44,551 bases of DNA from Jaenimonas drosophilae (GCA_030849065.1 JASAON010001510.1:1-44551); one strand, 5' to 3'. Shown: positions 27,660 to 39,160, numbered from the stretch's first letter. Translations and numbers: made by a program. The notes: generated by a model from the sequence alone, not told the origin.

Positions 27660-30600
27660 TCAATCCTCCGCCGTGGCATTTGCTAGTTCTTCTGGGCGGG
27701 CATCTTCCACACCCAACATCAGGTGCGGCCCTTCGGTCTCGTCGACGCTTCTCGCAGTGAAATCCGTATCCAAGTCAACACAATTCTCAATGCTATAAAA
27801 AAGCTTGCGCTTCATCACCTCGAGTGAGGAGTAATCTGGCAACTCGATTGCGAAGAAGCACGTTGCGGCCCGAGGAAGTGACGCGTCTGGATCCCCTTGC
27901 GTAATGAGCGGGAGAACACGAAGCTTGATTGGTAGACGATCGCGTCCTGAGACAAAGCGCAGAAACAGACGACGTTGGAGCGGGGTGGCATCCTCCAGGG
28001 CCTGCCACAAGAACTGCACTCTACGTTCTTCGACGGTGAGACCTTCATAAATCGCGCTTTTGCGAAGTTCGTCGACCTTGTACTCCTTTCGTCCACACAC
28101 ACGTGCCTCCAGTTCTTCCGGAGTAAGCAAGAGTAGGGTCATTTCAGGAACCACTTGTAGCATCCCTTCGCGCATCATCTTGAGTTGAAGGTCGCACTCA
28201 TGCAGCCGGCTGGCCAGCAACGCTTCTGCGTATTCTCCGCTGCGCTCGAAGGTAACCTTGATGGTCGATCCATTCGGGATGAGCTCCTTCACCGAGCCGT
28301 CGCTGAGACGGGTAACAAAGCACTCACCATCAAAGATGTCATTGAAGGCCTCCTGTGAGCCCCCCTGTTTCCGCAGGCCACGAAACTCTCGGACACACTG
28401 CAGACAAATGCGGTCCACTTCATCCAAATGACTCTCCGTAATGGGATAGCACGAGAGGTAGCGCCAGACAAGCGGTGGGAAGTTGAAGCCGAGGGGTTCC
28501 TCACTGCGCATAGCACCACCCATCATTTTTCCAATGAAAACGTAGCACGCCAATGAGTGTGGACTGTCGCATGCCGCGGCAGGAAGCACGGCGTCGCGGT
28601 AGCCACCAGTGTTGTGCAAATTGTTGGCGGTGGGAACAAAAAAGGGAAGATTCGTCGACATCAGCTCCTGGCACATCTCATTCATGTGCTCGCGGAAAGG
28701 TCCACCCACATCCTCCGCGCCCTCCCCCATTAGCACCGTGTTCCAATACCTCTTGTTGGTCTGAAACATACGTGGGTGTTGATCTGCCATCAGTGAAAAG
28801 GTCTGTCCAAAGATGGAAGCCTTGAGAGACGTCCTCTGTGCCCGTGCACGGACTCGGTTAATGTACAGGCGAAAGTGTTCTGGTCGCACATTTGTCTCCT
28901 TGAGCATCACCTCCACCAAATTAACCCGGAGTGAACGAAACAGGACGGTGCGCATCACAAGGAATAGCTTTGTCAGAATGTTTGGGTGCACCGTATTGGC
29001 TGGGAAGAAGGGGATCGACACCTGCGCCACTCGGGCAACGGCCAGCAACACCTCAAGCAACTGTGGCGTACGCTCCAGTAATGCTGGATCGCTTCCCCCT
29101 GAGCTTGTTAAGCGTTCCTTCAGTACGCTCGCAGTCATCTGCGCGTAGCCTTTCCCAGTCTCCTTCGCGAAGTTGTCCACCGCCGACACAAGTTGAAGAT
29201 ATGGTTCAAGAGCACTGTGAATGGTCTCGGGCTGCGCGGCCGTAACTTCTCCCAGTTCGGACCACAGCTGTCGGAGGACAGTCAATCGTCGGCATGTTGA
29301 CGACAGCTGCTCGTTACTGTAGAATGTGTCCATACGCTCACACCACGAGTCAGATACTCCAAGGGCGTTGAATCCTTCCGGTTTGTACTTGAAGGCAGAA
29401 GAGCCAAAGTTGAAGCTCACCCCATTGCCAGAGCGTAGTGAAATTGCCGGTACGTATTCCGCCCCCGCCACAGGAATGTCGTGGAATGTCCAGTTGGTCA
29501 AAGCACCTCCACTAATTTGTCGTCCATTGAAGGTGAAGGTGAGCTCCCGATGTTGCAGGTCAATGGCGCATCCAATGACATCGCCTACAGCCCATCGTCG
29601 CGGAACTGTCACCGCCTCAGGCCGACCATTGTGCCACTTTAGCCGACGGAACAGGTCAATGGACCACGAAGTACTTGTGTCCCCGACACTTCCATCTCCC
29701 TGGCCGCTCTTGAGCATCCAACCAACCTGCATGAGACCTTGGGTACGCAAGGTAATTTCATAGTACCAGCAGCCTCCACTCACACTGCAATCTGCGGTGA
29801 CGGTACCAAATGACGTGCCAGCATTCTTCACCTCGAGCAGATTGAGTTGGATGCCATCTACGGCGTGAAGAGAGACATGTGCCGGCCCTGAGCGTTCAGT
29901 AGACTCGGCGAAGGGATCAGCCTCCTCGTAGAAGAAGGGAGGAATGGGATGGCTACCACCTGTGAGGACGTGGGCGGAAAGATCGTGGAATGCGCGCATT
30001 TGGTTGTACGGCAACAGGGTGCCAAGGCTGAGATTTGTGGGGTCCAGCGGGAGGCAGCCACGCGGGGGCTCGTACTCAAAATATGAGCCACCAAAATTGA
30101 TGGTCACCGTATCGCTGTGGTCCAGAAAGAAGTATGGATAGAAGCTCAGCTCTGTATCTTCAGATAAGTCTTGAGCAGCAGCAGAGGCTGCCTCCTCTCC
30201 ACCAAAGTCAAGGACATAATCAAGTTCAATGCCGTTAACAAAGAAGTGGCATCGACGATTGGGGATATCGAGCAGCACGCCAACGTAATCCTTGGTGCTC
30301 CACTGCCCTCCATCCGTCTCGCGACGATCCGCCCCGTGTCTTCCGGAAGACATCCCTGTGTGGCCATTGAAGGCAATTGGTTGAATTCCTCGGAAACTCA
30401 TGTCAGTGTTTGGACGGCTGTGGATTTCATTCGCCGCGCGATTCGGCATCACACCCACGGAAATGAAGCCAGATCCTCCCAGGCGCATCTCATAGTACCA
30501 CCTCCCTGTTGAAAGCGCCACACCGGCAATCATCGATCCGCCGGAGGCCTCACTTCGAGCAACACAAATCCGCTCAGTGTTCCATTCTACATGAAGGTTG

Positions 30601-33600
30601 TGGGGGTCGGTCACTTTCTGGATTGTGATACGATCGGCACTATCTCGTTGACGGTACAGAACTCGCTGTTCTAGACGGTGCTGGGTAAAGGCCTCATTCT
30701 GTTGCTGTTCCTCAGTGGCGGGATCTCCTGTGATTGCTTCGTGTGCCCCACAGTGGAGGGCATCCCGATACATGCCGTAGCATTCTGCAGACACTTGAAC
30801 AAATCTGCTGTGGAGGGTTTGACCCATGCGTCGCCGATGCTGGCGCTCTGCCATGCGACGGATTTCATGAATCTGAGGAAAGAAGGGCAGCGGTAGGCTT
30901 AAGCGCACGGAGTGCAACAGTAAGTCGGAGATGCAGGAGAGTGCCAGACGGCGTGTCTTGCCTCCATTTATCCTGGCAACATGGCCAAGCTGCCGCAGGC
31001 ACTCGCCACATCTGAAGTAGTCAAAGAGTTCAACGCCTGCAATTGATCGCAGCGACGCAGAGAGGGTGGAACGAAGGAGGCGCATCGAGCGCAGCTGGGA
31101 TTGACAATCATAGACCACTGAGATTTTGTATCCCCATTGAGGACTGGATGCATCGCTTCGGACATCAAAGAAAAAGCGCGGAAGGTTAATTGAGAAGGAG
31201 GAGAGCGCATAGGCTGGTGCCTGGCGAATGGTGTTGGTTAGTGCTGCATCTGCCGCAAAGGTGAGAACCATGTTACTTGCCAAGGTACGCACATCAAAGA
31301 GTAGATGGTAGTATGCCTGCCCGGGAACATGAACCTCAGTGGAGCTGCGCACGGTCGACCGAAGAGGGTGTGCTGACTCGAACACGCGTGTGCGCTGCTC
31401 ACGCTGCGCAATTTGAGTCAGATACTTCAGTGCCTCATTACCAAAGGAAACTGATGGAGCTCCCTGGTGTTGTGGATGCTGAGAAGCAGTCCTAATCAGT
31501 GTGCCTTCCAGTACGTCATACAGGTGTGAGTCACTCGAAGCAACAGCCAACTGCACAATTCGACGTGTGCTGTCTGCTGCAACCACATCAGCGCTTGTTG
31601 CTGCTGGTTCGTGGGGTTTATCCCGTGAGTCGGAAGGCATCACATTCAATACCGAAGCGAGAATGCTAGTGCTGTAGTAGGATGAAAGCTGCTTCCAGGA
31701 CTTGCCATGCGAAAGGAGTAGCTGTTCTGGAGTGAGCTCTTGCTTCTTTCGCCACAAGGCGACCTGATGGGAGCTTGTCCCAATCAAGCCAGACGTGGTA
31801 TCAAAACTGAAGACCTCCGCATCTTCCGCATCACACCCAAAATCCAACTCAGGCGTGCATGTATCCAGCTCCTTCTTCTTCGAGTGTAAATTTGAACTCT
31901 CCACGTACTCAACCTCCCCCTCTCGCATGATGTCCAGCAGGATTGCTGCGGACGACTTGGAAAAGTTATCGAATCCATCTCGTCTGGCACGCAAAACCAC
32001 ACAAAGATGGGCGTCCACAAATGCGGCCAGAGAAGAGTTGAGCGAGTGCAGCTGATCCACCATTGCAGGTCGCATGGCTGTATCATAAATTCGAATATCT
32101 TTCAGGTCTCCCACAAATGATGACCGAGAATCTTCTGGAACACCGCCCAAAAAGAACTCCTCCTCCAGAAGCGAGCCACCAGCGTGGCGAGTTTCTTTAC
32201 TCTCCTGCAACGTACCATTCTTGAAGAGCCACAGAGCAAGCTCAGACTGCACAAAGGTGAGGCGAACCCATGTTCCACGATCCTCGGCACTCAATGAACA
32301 ACGGCACATCTCACCCGTGCTGGCTCCACGCTCCTCACCTGGAACACTCTCGATCCACCCATAGTCAATGCCGCCATTCCGCACTCGAGCGATTATTTCA
32401 GTTGACATGTGTGACCGCGTGTTAACCTGCTGAACAAAGAGAATCTGATGGCCAAAAATATCACCCAGTCGCACGTGGAAATCAATCGTGTAGGTCTGCC
32501 CTACAGTTCGGTTGGAGATGACGCGAAGGCAGCCACGGTTGAAGTGAATCGCCTCAAAAGACTCCTCCACCATGTCACTGTTTGGAGCAAACCCAGTCTC
32601 CTGGGCCTCCTCCTCCTCCATCCCATCCGACCCGGTGGATGGGCCAAGGTCATCAGGGTAATCTCGATTGCTGAGGTCAGACTCCTCTTCATCCTCCTCC
32701 TCCTCGAGTTCGAGCTCTTCATCATCCGCCAATTCATCATTCAGTGCTGTTAGGTAACGGGACTCATCATTCTCGGAGTCGGACAGGTCTCGCTCACGTG
32801 AGCGACCGTCATCCAGCCCTGAGAGCTCTGATGCTGGTGACATCTCGCCTCGCCCTTCAGTGACATGAGTATTACTGCAGGTAATGTTGGTGCTGTTGTT
32901 GAGGTTCGTATCCGAGAGCGACCCCAAAACTGATTGTGCACGATGATGTTGAAAAACGGTGCAGCAGTTCTCAGTGAAGACAATATCAGCTCTCACGTTG
33001 CGGATGTCCAAGCGTGTGGAGAGCTCCATGGCTTCGCTCAGTCGTGCCAAGGAAGGAACCAACCGTTGCGGGAACTGGGTGACGCCCCTCACAGTGCACC
33101 GCCACAAGATGGAGAGTAATTGACCCTGGACCGATACAGCTTCAACGGAGTGTCGAATCGCCACAGCCTCCAACATGCGCATGGCACACTGAAGTACCTC
33201 CTCAGCCTGGACTGCGTGAGTGGCGTGTCCCACGACAGGGAAGTAACACTGTCCCTCATCGTCACCGATTACCAAATCCACAATTCGGAGCGGGAGTGTG
33301 CGAAACTTCCCCTCATCATCAATGACATCGCATATTTCTTCGCTGAGTGAATACCGCATAAGGGTGTAGGAACTCTGAGAATGCTGAGCGCGACGAACCA
33401 GCACCTTGTCACCCACCACGGCAAACCGAGGACCGCCACCAAGAATAAACAGCGCCAGTTGAACTTCGCGCGTCGCCTTCACACTCGTGTGTAGAATCCG
33501 CACGATCCACTGGTGAAGCACGGACTCACCAGCGTGAGGAACAAGTCCGGTCCCATCTCTGTTCATCCGCTGCAGTAGAGCAAGTGCCACCCACAGAACT

Positions 33601-36600
33601 TCCTCAGATGGATTTTGCCACAAGCGTGCTGAAATGAGGAGATCCTGGAGACAAGTTTCAGAGTTCGCGTCTCGAGAATGAAAGGGGAGCCTCAGAGCCA
33701 ACGAAATCAGCGTCTGAAGAAATGCGCTGACGGGAGAGCCAGCACCAGCAGCGCTTGTTTCCGCAGTTGCCTCACTCGCGTCGCTCAATGGAATCAAATC
33801 CACCACGTGAAACCATGTCATGAGAAGGGCGATGAGAACATCAGTAGATGTACTGGGTGTTTGGAGCAGTGCCAAGGATACTCGCTCAATGGTTGCAACC
33901 AGGTGTGTGACGTCAGGAGGGGTAAACTCACGCGGAGTTTTGGACAGCAATTGAACCAGAGTTGAGCAGTGGGCTAGAACAATCTTCAGTCGATACGCCT
34001 TTGCGCTATTCTCTGACATTGGTCGACCAGGGATGCACAAATCAGTCAGCTCGTCCCCCAGGGCTGTAAAGCACATTCCCACACATGAAATTGTCTCTTT
34101 TCTGGAATCTTGAGCATGAGAGTTTGACGCTGAACGCGCAAGGCTACTTGTTGCCTGAAGTGAGAATATGCGAAACGCATCCCAAGCATCATTGGCAATT
34201 CGCGCATTCGGAATATCCTTGAGCTGTGTTTCCTTTCGTTCCAGCTGAGTGTACAAGAAGAGATCTGTGCCAAAGTTCACCTGTGCGATACCCTTCCCAT
34301 CAAAGCCCAGGATTGGACTCAGCTCTTCTGGAAATCCCTCACACGATGTCAGAAAAACACCATTCTTCGTCCAGAATATTTCCTTTTTGCTCTGATTCCA
34401 CCCGCAACCAATCACATCACCAGATCGAAAGCTGCAACCTGTGATGCGACCACTTGCTGAGCCAGTGAACAGAATGCCTTCGTCACTTTGAAGTGCAAAT
34501 GAATTGGCATCCCAGCCTGGCATACGCGAGAGACTGTAATCTACAGGCCCAACACCGAGACTAAAAGAACTTCCCGGGACTAACTCAACAAGATAAACCT
34601 CGTAATAATACGTGAAGCGAAGCTTATTGTTTTCTCGCCACACATACGGAGCCACACACGTTCCTCGTCCACCCACCGATTTTATTGTTAGGCCTGAATC
34701 CCCAACAATCAAGGATGGGGCAGCACCGCGAGCAACGAGTTTTGTTTCGCGTCCCGCAGGCGGAAGTATCCCATTAACTCGCTTCTTGAACGCTGTACGA
34801 GGGTTGTTGTCCTTGTCCACTGCACCCCACATCATCCGGAATGCCCTCGGTACGTCAGAACGTACCTTCACGAAGTCCATAGATCTCCACTTGGATGTAA
34901 AGAGGGAGATTAGCAGCACCGCCCACGGTTCACGATTCTCTGGGCGTTCCTCCAAATACTTGGACAATGTTGTGTCGAACAACTGGAAGAAGGCCCCGTG
35001 AACGTGTAGCAGACTCTCACTGGAGCAGCACTCAACACCTTCCGCATAGTGCCAGCCACTCAGCATTTTCGTCATGACTGGAAGAAGAATACTCGATAGT
35101 GCTGGGCTCACTCGTGCTTCCCCTGTGAGCTGTTTTAGCAGCAGAAGCCCTCCCAGTCGATACGTGGCCTTCTGCGAGCGCCAGGCAACTAGCCGCTCCA
35201 GCTCCGTACAATCCACGCTCCCCTCAATGAAATCCGTAATTTCAGAATAGATGAGAGGACTGCTGTGATCACTCTGTGTGGTGAGCAACGCCTTCAATGC
35301 TCTCATGGCTTTCCACTGCTTAAACAACTTCTTCCACTTGGATTGGGTGTTCTCCTCCTTTGTCCTGTGTCTCAAGTTAGAGGGTGCGATGAGATCCGTG
35401 CCAGTGTGGTAGCACACATCAAACTGAGCTAAGAATCTTGCTTTGTTTTCGATTGGTTGGAGCAGGTTCCGCGACTCCTGGCGCTTCGATAGCACCCAAG
35501 GCCGCATCTTAAGGACATGGCGATAGACCGGCTCTAGTGACGCTTTCGATGCCTCTTTTAACTCTTTCGTGGGAACCGTCAAAGCACAAAATGCAGCCAT
35601 TACCTGTCGCTCAATCATCTTCAGCTGTTCATCGCGGACCACACATAGCGCCGTACGATCTGCTTTCTGCAATTCTTCGAAAATTTTCGAGATTGCTCCA
35701 ACTCCTTGCTGCAGGTTTTTGATTAGGACATCTCTTTCCGTACCAGTTTTGCGAATCCCGTTGCGCATAAGATTGAGATACTTAATCTCCACGTTCTCAT
35801 TCACCGCAACTTCCGGGACTGCATGAAGCATGGAGCACCCAATCAAGCACAGTGAAAAGGTGACGGCCACGCCTAAGTCCGACACCCACTGGGCCTTGTT
35901 TGGCATCGCATCATCCAGCGAGGACAAAGACTCTCGACAGGACTGGAGTGTGACGGAGCAGGCTGAAAGGACGACAGTTGGCAAAAGAGGGAGGGAGACC
36001 GCTAGCGAAGGAAGAAGCGCACCAACAATGCTGATCTCAAGGCTCGTGCCGAATGGATACTCCACGTGGGGGTGCTTGCGATACGCTTTAACCATTGCGT
36101 AGACAGTTTTTTCACTGGCTCGAAGGAGTGTTTTGCAGTAGTTCAAGCCAAGAGTCGAGAGCTCGGAGTTCTCAGAGTCCTTGAGCAAATGCGCGAAGAG
36201 CATTTCTTGAAATACCTCCAGACAGCGGCTAGTTCGCTTCAGGGAAGAGAAGTTATTCTCACGTATACTGCGTTCAACCTGATATGTGGCCTCGAGAATC
36301 AGCGCGTTGTAAAGTACATGTGCTTGATCCGGTGACTTGATGATTGAATTACATGTTTGCAACATGCTGTAGTACTCAACCACACAGGCAAATAGTACAT
36401 CTTCATTTGCTGATCTTGCCTTGCCAGCAGTTGCCTTCAGAAAGGCAATGCGACACGACTCAGTCATAAAGCACTGGCAGCACATCTGCAGGAGATTACT
36501 TCGAGATGCAAATGGCAAAAATGCAAGCTTCACAATTGCATCGCGGCAGCTTCCCCTTTCCTCCTTGCCACTGTCAGGACCAAGGACAGAGAGTAGCGCC

Positions 36601-39158
36601 GTGTGACTCGGGTACGGAGCATCAAAGTCCCGACGCATCTTTTCTTCATCCATCGTAAATCGGAAGAATAGGTTTGCGCGTAGAAGCACGCAAACGCAGG
36701 AAGACAGTTCTTCATCCACTTCACCTGCCGCTTTGTGAGCGAGCTCTAGGAGTAGAGGAATAAGCTCTTCATCAAAATCAACTAGATGTGGTGGTATCGC
36801 TGCGGTCCATGACGATTGGTCAGTGAGGTACTTGTCCGCGCTTAGAAAACGCTGAGACAGTGTTGATGCATTCTGGAGGACATCTCGCCCGCAGCTCCAG
36901 ACAGAGGAGTAGACATTCTGCATTGGGACCATCGAACAAACGGCGTAGCTGTGAACATCCCACAGCATCATCTCACTTGGCTTTTCTGTCGAAACAGCCC
37001 AGCAAAGGATAGAATCCTTCGACGAATTTACAGCAAGCCCTTTCAAGCGCCACGTATTTGAGCACTCAATGCGTATTTGAGAGTACAAACTGTGATCGCT
37101 GCGACGGTACTGAAAAATCGTAATGGCGGGGCCATGTGGGGAGTTGAGGGAGAGCACCGCAATCCTGAAATAATACGGTGAAACGCAGAAAAACATGTTC
37201 TCCCGATCCTCCAATTCTGCGAGAGGGACAAAATCAGCAGTTAGGCGTGGTACGTCGGGCCGAGTTGTTGGGAATACCTCGAGGGTAGACCACTTGAGTG
37301 AACCGTGGCCCATCAAGACATGTTCTGCGTTCTTTGAATAATCAACAATCAAATTTCCATTGTTCTCGTCGAGAGGAAAATATGCAATGAGGTCAGGCTC
37401 AGAGCCCCGCAGAGCACGTCTTGAGTCTCGCCGTAGCTCAGTTCCATTTCGAACCTGGTTCCACACTCGAACCTCTGCCAGCAGCCCTGCAAAAGACTTG
37501 CCCAGGTGACACTTGGCGTCTCGAATGGGCTCAGGAGACACAAGTGACTCGTGTCGAGAAGCGACTTGGCCATCAAGCCAGAGCTCCCACGTCGTCCCCG
37601 TGAAATTCAGAGCAACGTGCCACCAGCGTTCTGCTGATGATAGTTTCCCAGGGCAATTGTAGCTGGTGAATGACGCACCAAGCTGGGGTGTCCGCGAGCC
37701 GCCTCGCCATAGAAGTCCATCACCAGATGGTTCAATCTCAATTAAGATCTCATCCGTCCCTTTATCACCAATGGAAAAGACTGTTTGTTTCTCCGAGAGA
37801 TTTCGTGGGTATGCCCACAGTTCGATACAGAACGGATGGAAATGGTCTTTCATGGTGACACGACCCAAAGACACAGCTGTTGTTTTTGTGAAATGAAGCG
37901 CCTTGCTGCTGGACATTTTTGCTGCATCTCTCCAGAGCATAGAGGATTCAGGGTCCATCTCCCATTCAAACCTGTTGTCTTTGAAAACATCATCAACCGT
38001 TACTGCGGCAACATACATCCGACTACGAACCTTGTTGCTATTCTCCGACGTGACGAGGCACGACAGCGAGTCTTCCCACATGGAAAAATGAAAAGCTGAG
38101 CTAACGGCGTGCAGACGACTAATCCGAATATCCACAGTTGTGCTTCGCTGAACTTCATGGTTGCTGGACCACTCGCACAGGCGGTACGCCCTTCCAGAGT
38201 CATGACGAGAAATGCAACGAATCGTTGTAATGACGCCCATCTGGGAGCTTAAAACTCTCTCGCCCCGTTCTACATCAATGCGAAACTCATCACGGCGATG
38301 CAAACGAGACCCCATCATTCCCATCGACTCAAACTGGGTCATTGTACCCCCACAGCACACCATCAAGTTTCCTCCATCCATGCAGCAATCCACGCCCTTG
38401 GTTTCTACACTATACGGGAAGCTGCATGAGCACGTCATGAAGCTGTCCATGCTTGTTTGAATTAATTCGAAATCAGGGAGTAGAGAGGCCGGCTTGGGCA
38501 GTGGTCCCTTAATTGGCTCTGGCAGCTGAGATGTCGCATCAGGATGCACTAATGCCTTCGTTAATGAGCTGAGCCGTCCGCTTTGAAGGGCAAGCCACAA
38601 CTTTGTGGTGCATAGAGTTGTTCTCATTTGGCTGCTCATTTTGTTTTCGTCAATGTGCATATACAACGCGTGAAGAACTTCAACGCAAGAAACACTAGAT
38701 GCTTGTGCCCAGTCCACTCGCGCAATGCTATCTAGCAATGCTGAAGAATAAGCTGCATTTTCTTTTCCAATAATTGCGGCTCCGAGAAGGGAGACGGACT
38801 CGAACGCACTATTCCTCTTTTCATAATGTGAAGCTGATGAACTAAACGACTCCATTGCCTCAACGTACAGTTCACGAATTCGCTCACACGTCTCAAGTGA
38901 ACGCTTGATTTTTTGCGACCGGTTCCTGAAAACGTCTTCCATGGAGCTCATTCGGCGTTCACTGTCATTTTTGAGACATGAAATAAGCATCATGATGCAC
39001 TGCTCAGTAACATCAGAGCCTCCCAAAGAACGAAATGGGACAAGCAGCTCGTTCAGTGGGAATATCTGTGCTTTCTCTGAAGCAGCCTGGGGTTTCGTCT
39101 CCTCCCCAATGACATCAGCTATGCTCAGGAGGCCCCAATCATCGAGCTCAGCCGTCAT
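27660..39158 (-). CDS. Giant HECT E3 ubiquitin ligase with SPRY and LamG-like domains
   Basis: 3832 aa in one uninterrupted frame. The ATG at 39158 is the first after a predicted splice acceptor; the in-frame extension to 39269 begins with TTG. Approximate layout: helical N-terminus; LamG/ConA-like domain 418-625; SPRY-like 1480-1640; acidic Asp/Glu tract 2140-2175; second LamG/ConA-like 2195-2375; SPRY-like 2855-3035; SPRY-like 3105-3260; HECT domain about 3445-3800. The HECT catalytic Cys is C3767 in the conserved Thr-Cys-Phe setting, followed by ELPDYSS and then an unusually long tail of 65 residues after the Cys. HECT ligases accept ubiquitin on this Cys from an E2 and pass it to a substrate; SPRY and LamG domains probably recruit partners. 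The mix recalls HERC1-type ligases, but I see no RCC1 repeats. Substrates are unknown. Confidence 0.88.
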   Translation of the reverse strand: MTAELDDWGLLSIADVIGEETKPQAASEKAQIFPLNELLVPFRSLGGSDVTEQCIMMLISCLKNDSERRMSSMEDVFRNRSQKIKRSLETCERIRELYVEAMESFSSSASHYEKRNSAFESVSLLGAAIIGKENAAYSSALLDSIARVDWAQASSVSCVEVLHALYMHIDENKMSSQMRTTLCTTKLWLALQSGRLSSLTKALVHPDATSQLPEPIKGPLPKPASLLPDFELIQTSMDSFMTCSCSFPYSVETKGVDCCMDGGNLMVCCGGTMTQFESMGMMGSRLHRRDEFRIDVERGERVLSSQMGVITTIRCISRHDSGRAYRLCEWSSNHEVQRSTTVDIRISRLHAVSSAFHFSMWEDSLSCLVTSENSNKVRSRMYVAAVTVDDVFKDNRFEWEMDPESSMLWRDAAKMSSSKALHFTKTTAVSLGRVTMKDHFHPFCIELWAYPRNLSEKQTVFSIGDKGTDEILIEIEPSGDGLLWRGGSRTPQLGASFTSYNCPGKLSSAERWWHVALNFTGTTWELWLDGQVASRHESLVSPEPIRDAKCHLGKSFAGLLAEVRVWNQVRNGTELRRDSRRALRGSEPDLIAYFPLDENNGNLIVDYSKNAEHVLMGHGSLKWSTLEVFPTTRPDVPRLTADFVPLAELEDRENMFFCVSPYYFRIAVLSLNSPHGPAITIFQYRRSDHSLYSQIRIECSNTWRLKGLAVNSSKDSILCWAVSTEKPSEMMLWDVHSYAVCSMVPMQNVYSSVWSCGRDVLQNASTLSQRFLSADKYLTDQSSWTAAIPPHLVDFDEELIPLLLELAHKAAGEVDEELSSCVCVLLRANLFFRFTMDEEKMRRDFDAPYPSHTALLSVLGPDSGKEERGSCRDAIVKLAFLPFASRSNLLQMCCQCFMTESCRIAFLKATAGKARSANEDVLFACVVEYYSMLQTCNSIIKSPDQAHVLYNALILEATYQVERSIRENNFSSLKRTSRCLEVFQEMLFAHLLKDSENSELSTLGLNYCKTLLRASEKTVYAMVKAYRKHPHVEYPFGTSLEISIVGALLPSLAVSLPLLPTVVLSACSVTLQSCRESLSSLDDAMPNKAQWVSDLGVAVTFSLCLIGCSMLHAVPEVAVNENVEIKYLNLMRNGIRKTGTERDVLIKNLQQGVGAISKIFEELQKADRTALCVVRDEQLKMIERQVMAAFCALTVPTKELKEASKASLEPVYRHVLKMRPWVLSKRQESRNLLQPIENKARFLAQFDVCYHTGTDLIAPSNLRHRTKEENTQSKWKKLFKQWKAMRALKALLTTQSDHSSPLIYSEITDFIEGSVDCTELERLVAWRSQKATYRLGGLLLLKQLTGEARVSPALSSILLPVMTKMLSGWHYAEGVECCSSESLLHVHGAFFQLFDTTLSKYLEERPENREPWAVLLISLFTSKWRSMDFVKVRSDVPRAFRMMWGAVDKDNNPRTAFKKRVNGILPPAGRETKLVARGAAPSLIVGDSGLTIKSVGGRGTCVAPYVWRENNKLRFTYYYEVYLVELVPGSSFSLGVGPVDYSLSRMPGWDANSFALQSDEGILFTGSASGRITGCSFRSGDVIGCGWNQSKKEIFWTKNGVFLTSCEGFPEELSPILGFDGKGIAQVNFGTDLFLYTQLERKETQLKDIPNARIANDAWDAFRIFSLQATSSLARSASNSHAQDSRKETISCVGMCFTALGDELTDLCIPGRPMSENSAKAYRLKIVLAHCSTLVQLLSKTPREFTPPDVTHLVATIERVSLALLQTPSTSTDVLIALLMTWFHVVDLIPLSDASEATAETSAAGAGSPVSAFLQTLISLALRLPFHSRDANSETCLQDLLISARLWQNPSEEVLWVALALLQRMNRDGTGLVPHAGESVLHQWIVRILHTSVKATREVQLALFILGGGPRFAVVGDKVLVRRAQHSQSSYTLMRYSLSEEICDVIDDEGKFRTLPLRIVDLVIGDDEGQCYFPVVGHATHAVQAEEVLQCAMRMLEAVAIRHSVEAVSVQGQLLSILWRCTVRGVTQFPQRLVPSLARLSEAMELSTRLDIRNVRADIVFTENCCTVFQHHRAQSVLGSLSDTNLNNSTNITCSNTHVTEGRGEMSPASELSGLDDGRSRERDLSDSENDESRYLTALNDELADDEELELEEEEDEEESDLSNRDYPDDLGPSTGSDGMEEEEAQETGFAPNSDMVEESFEAIHFNRGCLRVISNRTVGQTYTIDFHVRLGDIFGHQILFVQQVNTRSHMSTEIIARVRNGGIDYGWIESVPGEERGASTGEMCRCSLSAEDRGTWVRLTFVQSELALWLFKNGTLQESKETRHAGGSLLEEEFFLGGVPEDSRSSFVGDLKDIRIYDTAMRPAMVDQLHSLNSSLAAFVDAHLCVVLRARRDGFDNFSKSSAAILLDIMREGEVEYVESSNLHSKKKELDTCTPELDFGCDAEDAEVFSFDTTSGLIGTSSHQVALWRKKQELTPEQLLLSHGKSWKQLSSYYSTSILASVLNVMPSDSRDKPHEPAATSADVVAADSTRRIVQLAVASSDSHLYDVLEGTLIRTASQHPQHQGAPSVSFGNEALKYLTQIAQREQRTRVFESAHPLRSTVRSSTEVHVPGQAYYHLLFDVRTLASNMVLTFAADAALTNTIRQAPAYALSSFSINLPRFFFDVRSDASSPQWGYKISVVYDCQSQLRSMRLLRSTLSASLRSIAGVELFDYFRCGECLRQLGHVARINGGKTRRLALSCISDLLLHSVRLSLPLPFFPQIHEIRRMAERQHRRRMGQTLHSRFVQVSAECYGMYRDALHCGAHEAITGDPATEEQQQNEAFTQHRLEQRVLYRQRDSADRITIQKVTDPHNLHVEWNTERICVARSEASGGSMIAGVALSTGRWYYEMRLGGSGFISVGVMPNRAANEIHSRPNTDMSFRGIQPIAFNGHTGMSSGRHGADRRETDGGQWSTKDYVGVLLDIPNRRCHFFVNGIELDYVLDFGGEEAASAAAQDLSEDTELSFYPYFFLDHSDTVTINFGGSYFEYEPPRGCLPLDPTNLSLGTLLPYNQMRAFHDLSAHVLTGGSHPIPPFFYEEADPFAESTERSGPAHVSLHAVDGIQLNLLEVKNAGTSFGTVTADCSVSGGCWYYEITLRTQGLMQVGWMLKSGQGDGSVGDTSTSWSIDLFRRLKWHNGRPEAVTVPRRWAVGDVIGCAIDLQHRELTFTFNGRQISGGALTNWTFHDIPVAGAEYVPAISLRSGNGVSFNFGSSAFKYKPEGFNALGVSDSWCERMDTFYSNEQLSSTCRRLTVLRQLWSELGEVTAAQPETIHSALEPYLQLVSAVDNFAKETGKGYAQMTASVLKERLTSSGGSDPALLERTPQLLEVLLAVARVAQVSIPFFPANTVHPNILTKLFLVMRTVLFRSLRVNLVEVMLKETNVRPEHFRLYINRVRARAQRTSLKASIFGQTFSLMADQHPRMFQTNKRYWNTVLMGEGAEDVGGPFREHMNEMCQELMSTNLPFFVPTANNLHNTGGYRDAVLPAAACDSPHSLACYVFIGKMMGGAMRSEEPLGFNFPPLVWRYLSCYPITESHLDEVDRICLQCVREFRGLRKQGGSQEAFNDIFDGECFVTRLSDGSVKELIPNGSTIKVTFERSGEYAEALLASRLHECDLQLKMMREGMLQVVPEMTLLLLTPEELEARVCGRKEYKVDELRKSAIYEGLTVEERRVQFLWQALEDATPLQRRLFLRFVSGRDRLPIKLRVLPLITQGDPDASLPRAATCFFAIELPDYSSLEVMKRKLFYSIENCVDLDTDFTARSVDETEGPHLMLGVEDARPEELANATAED

Positions 39159-39160
39159 TA

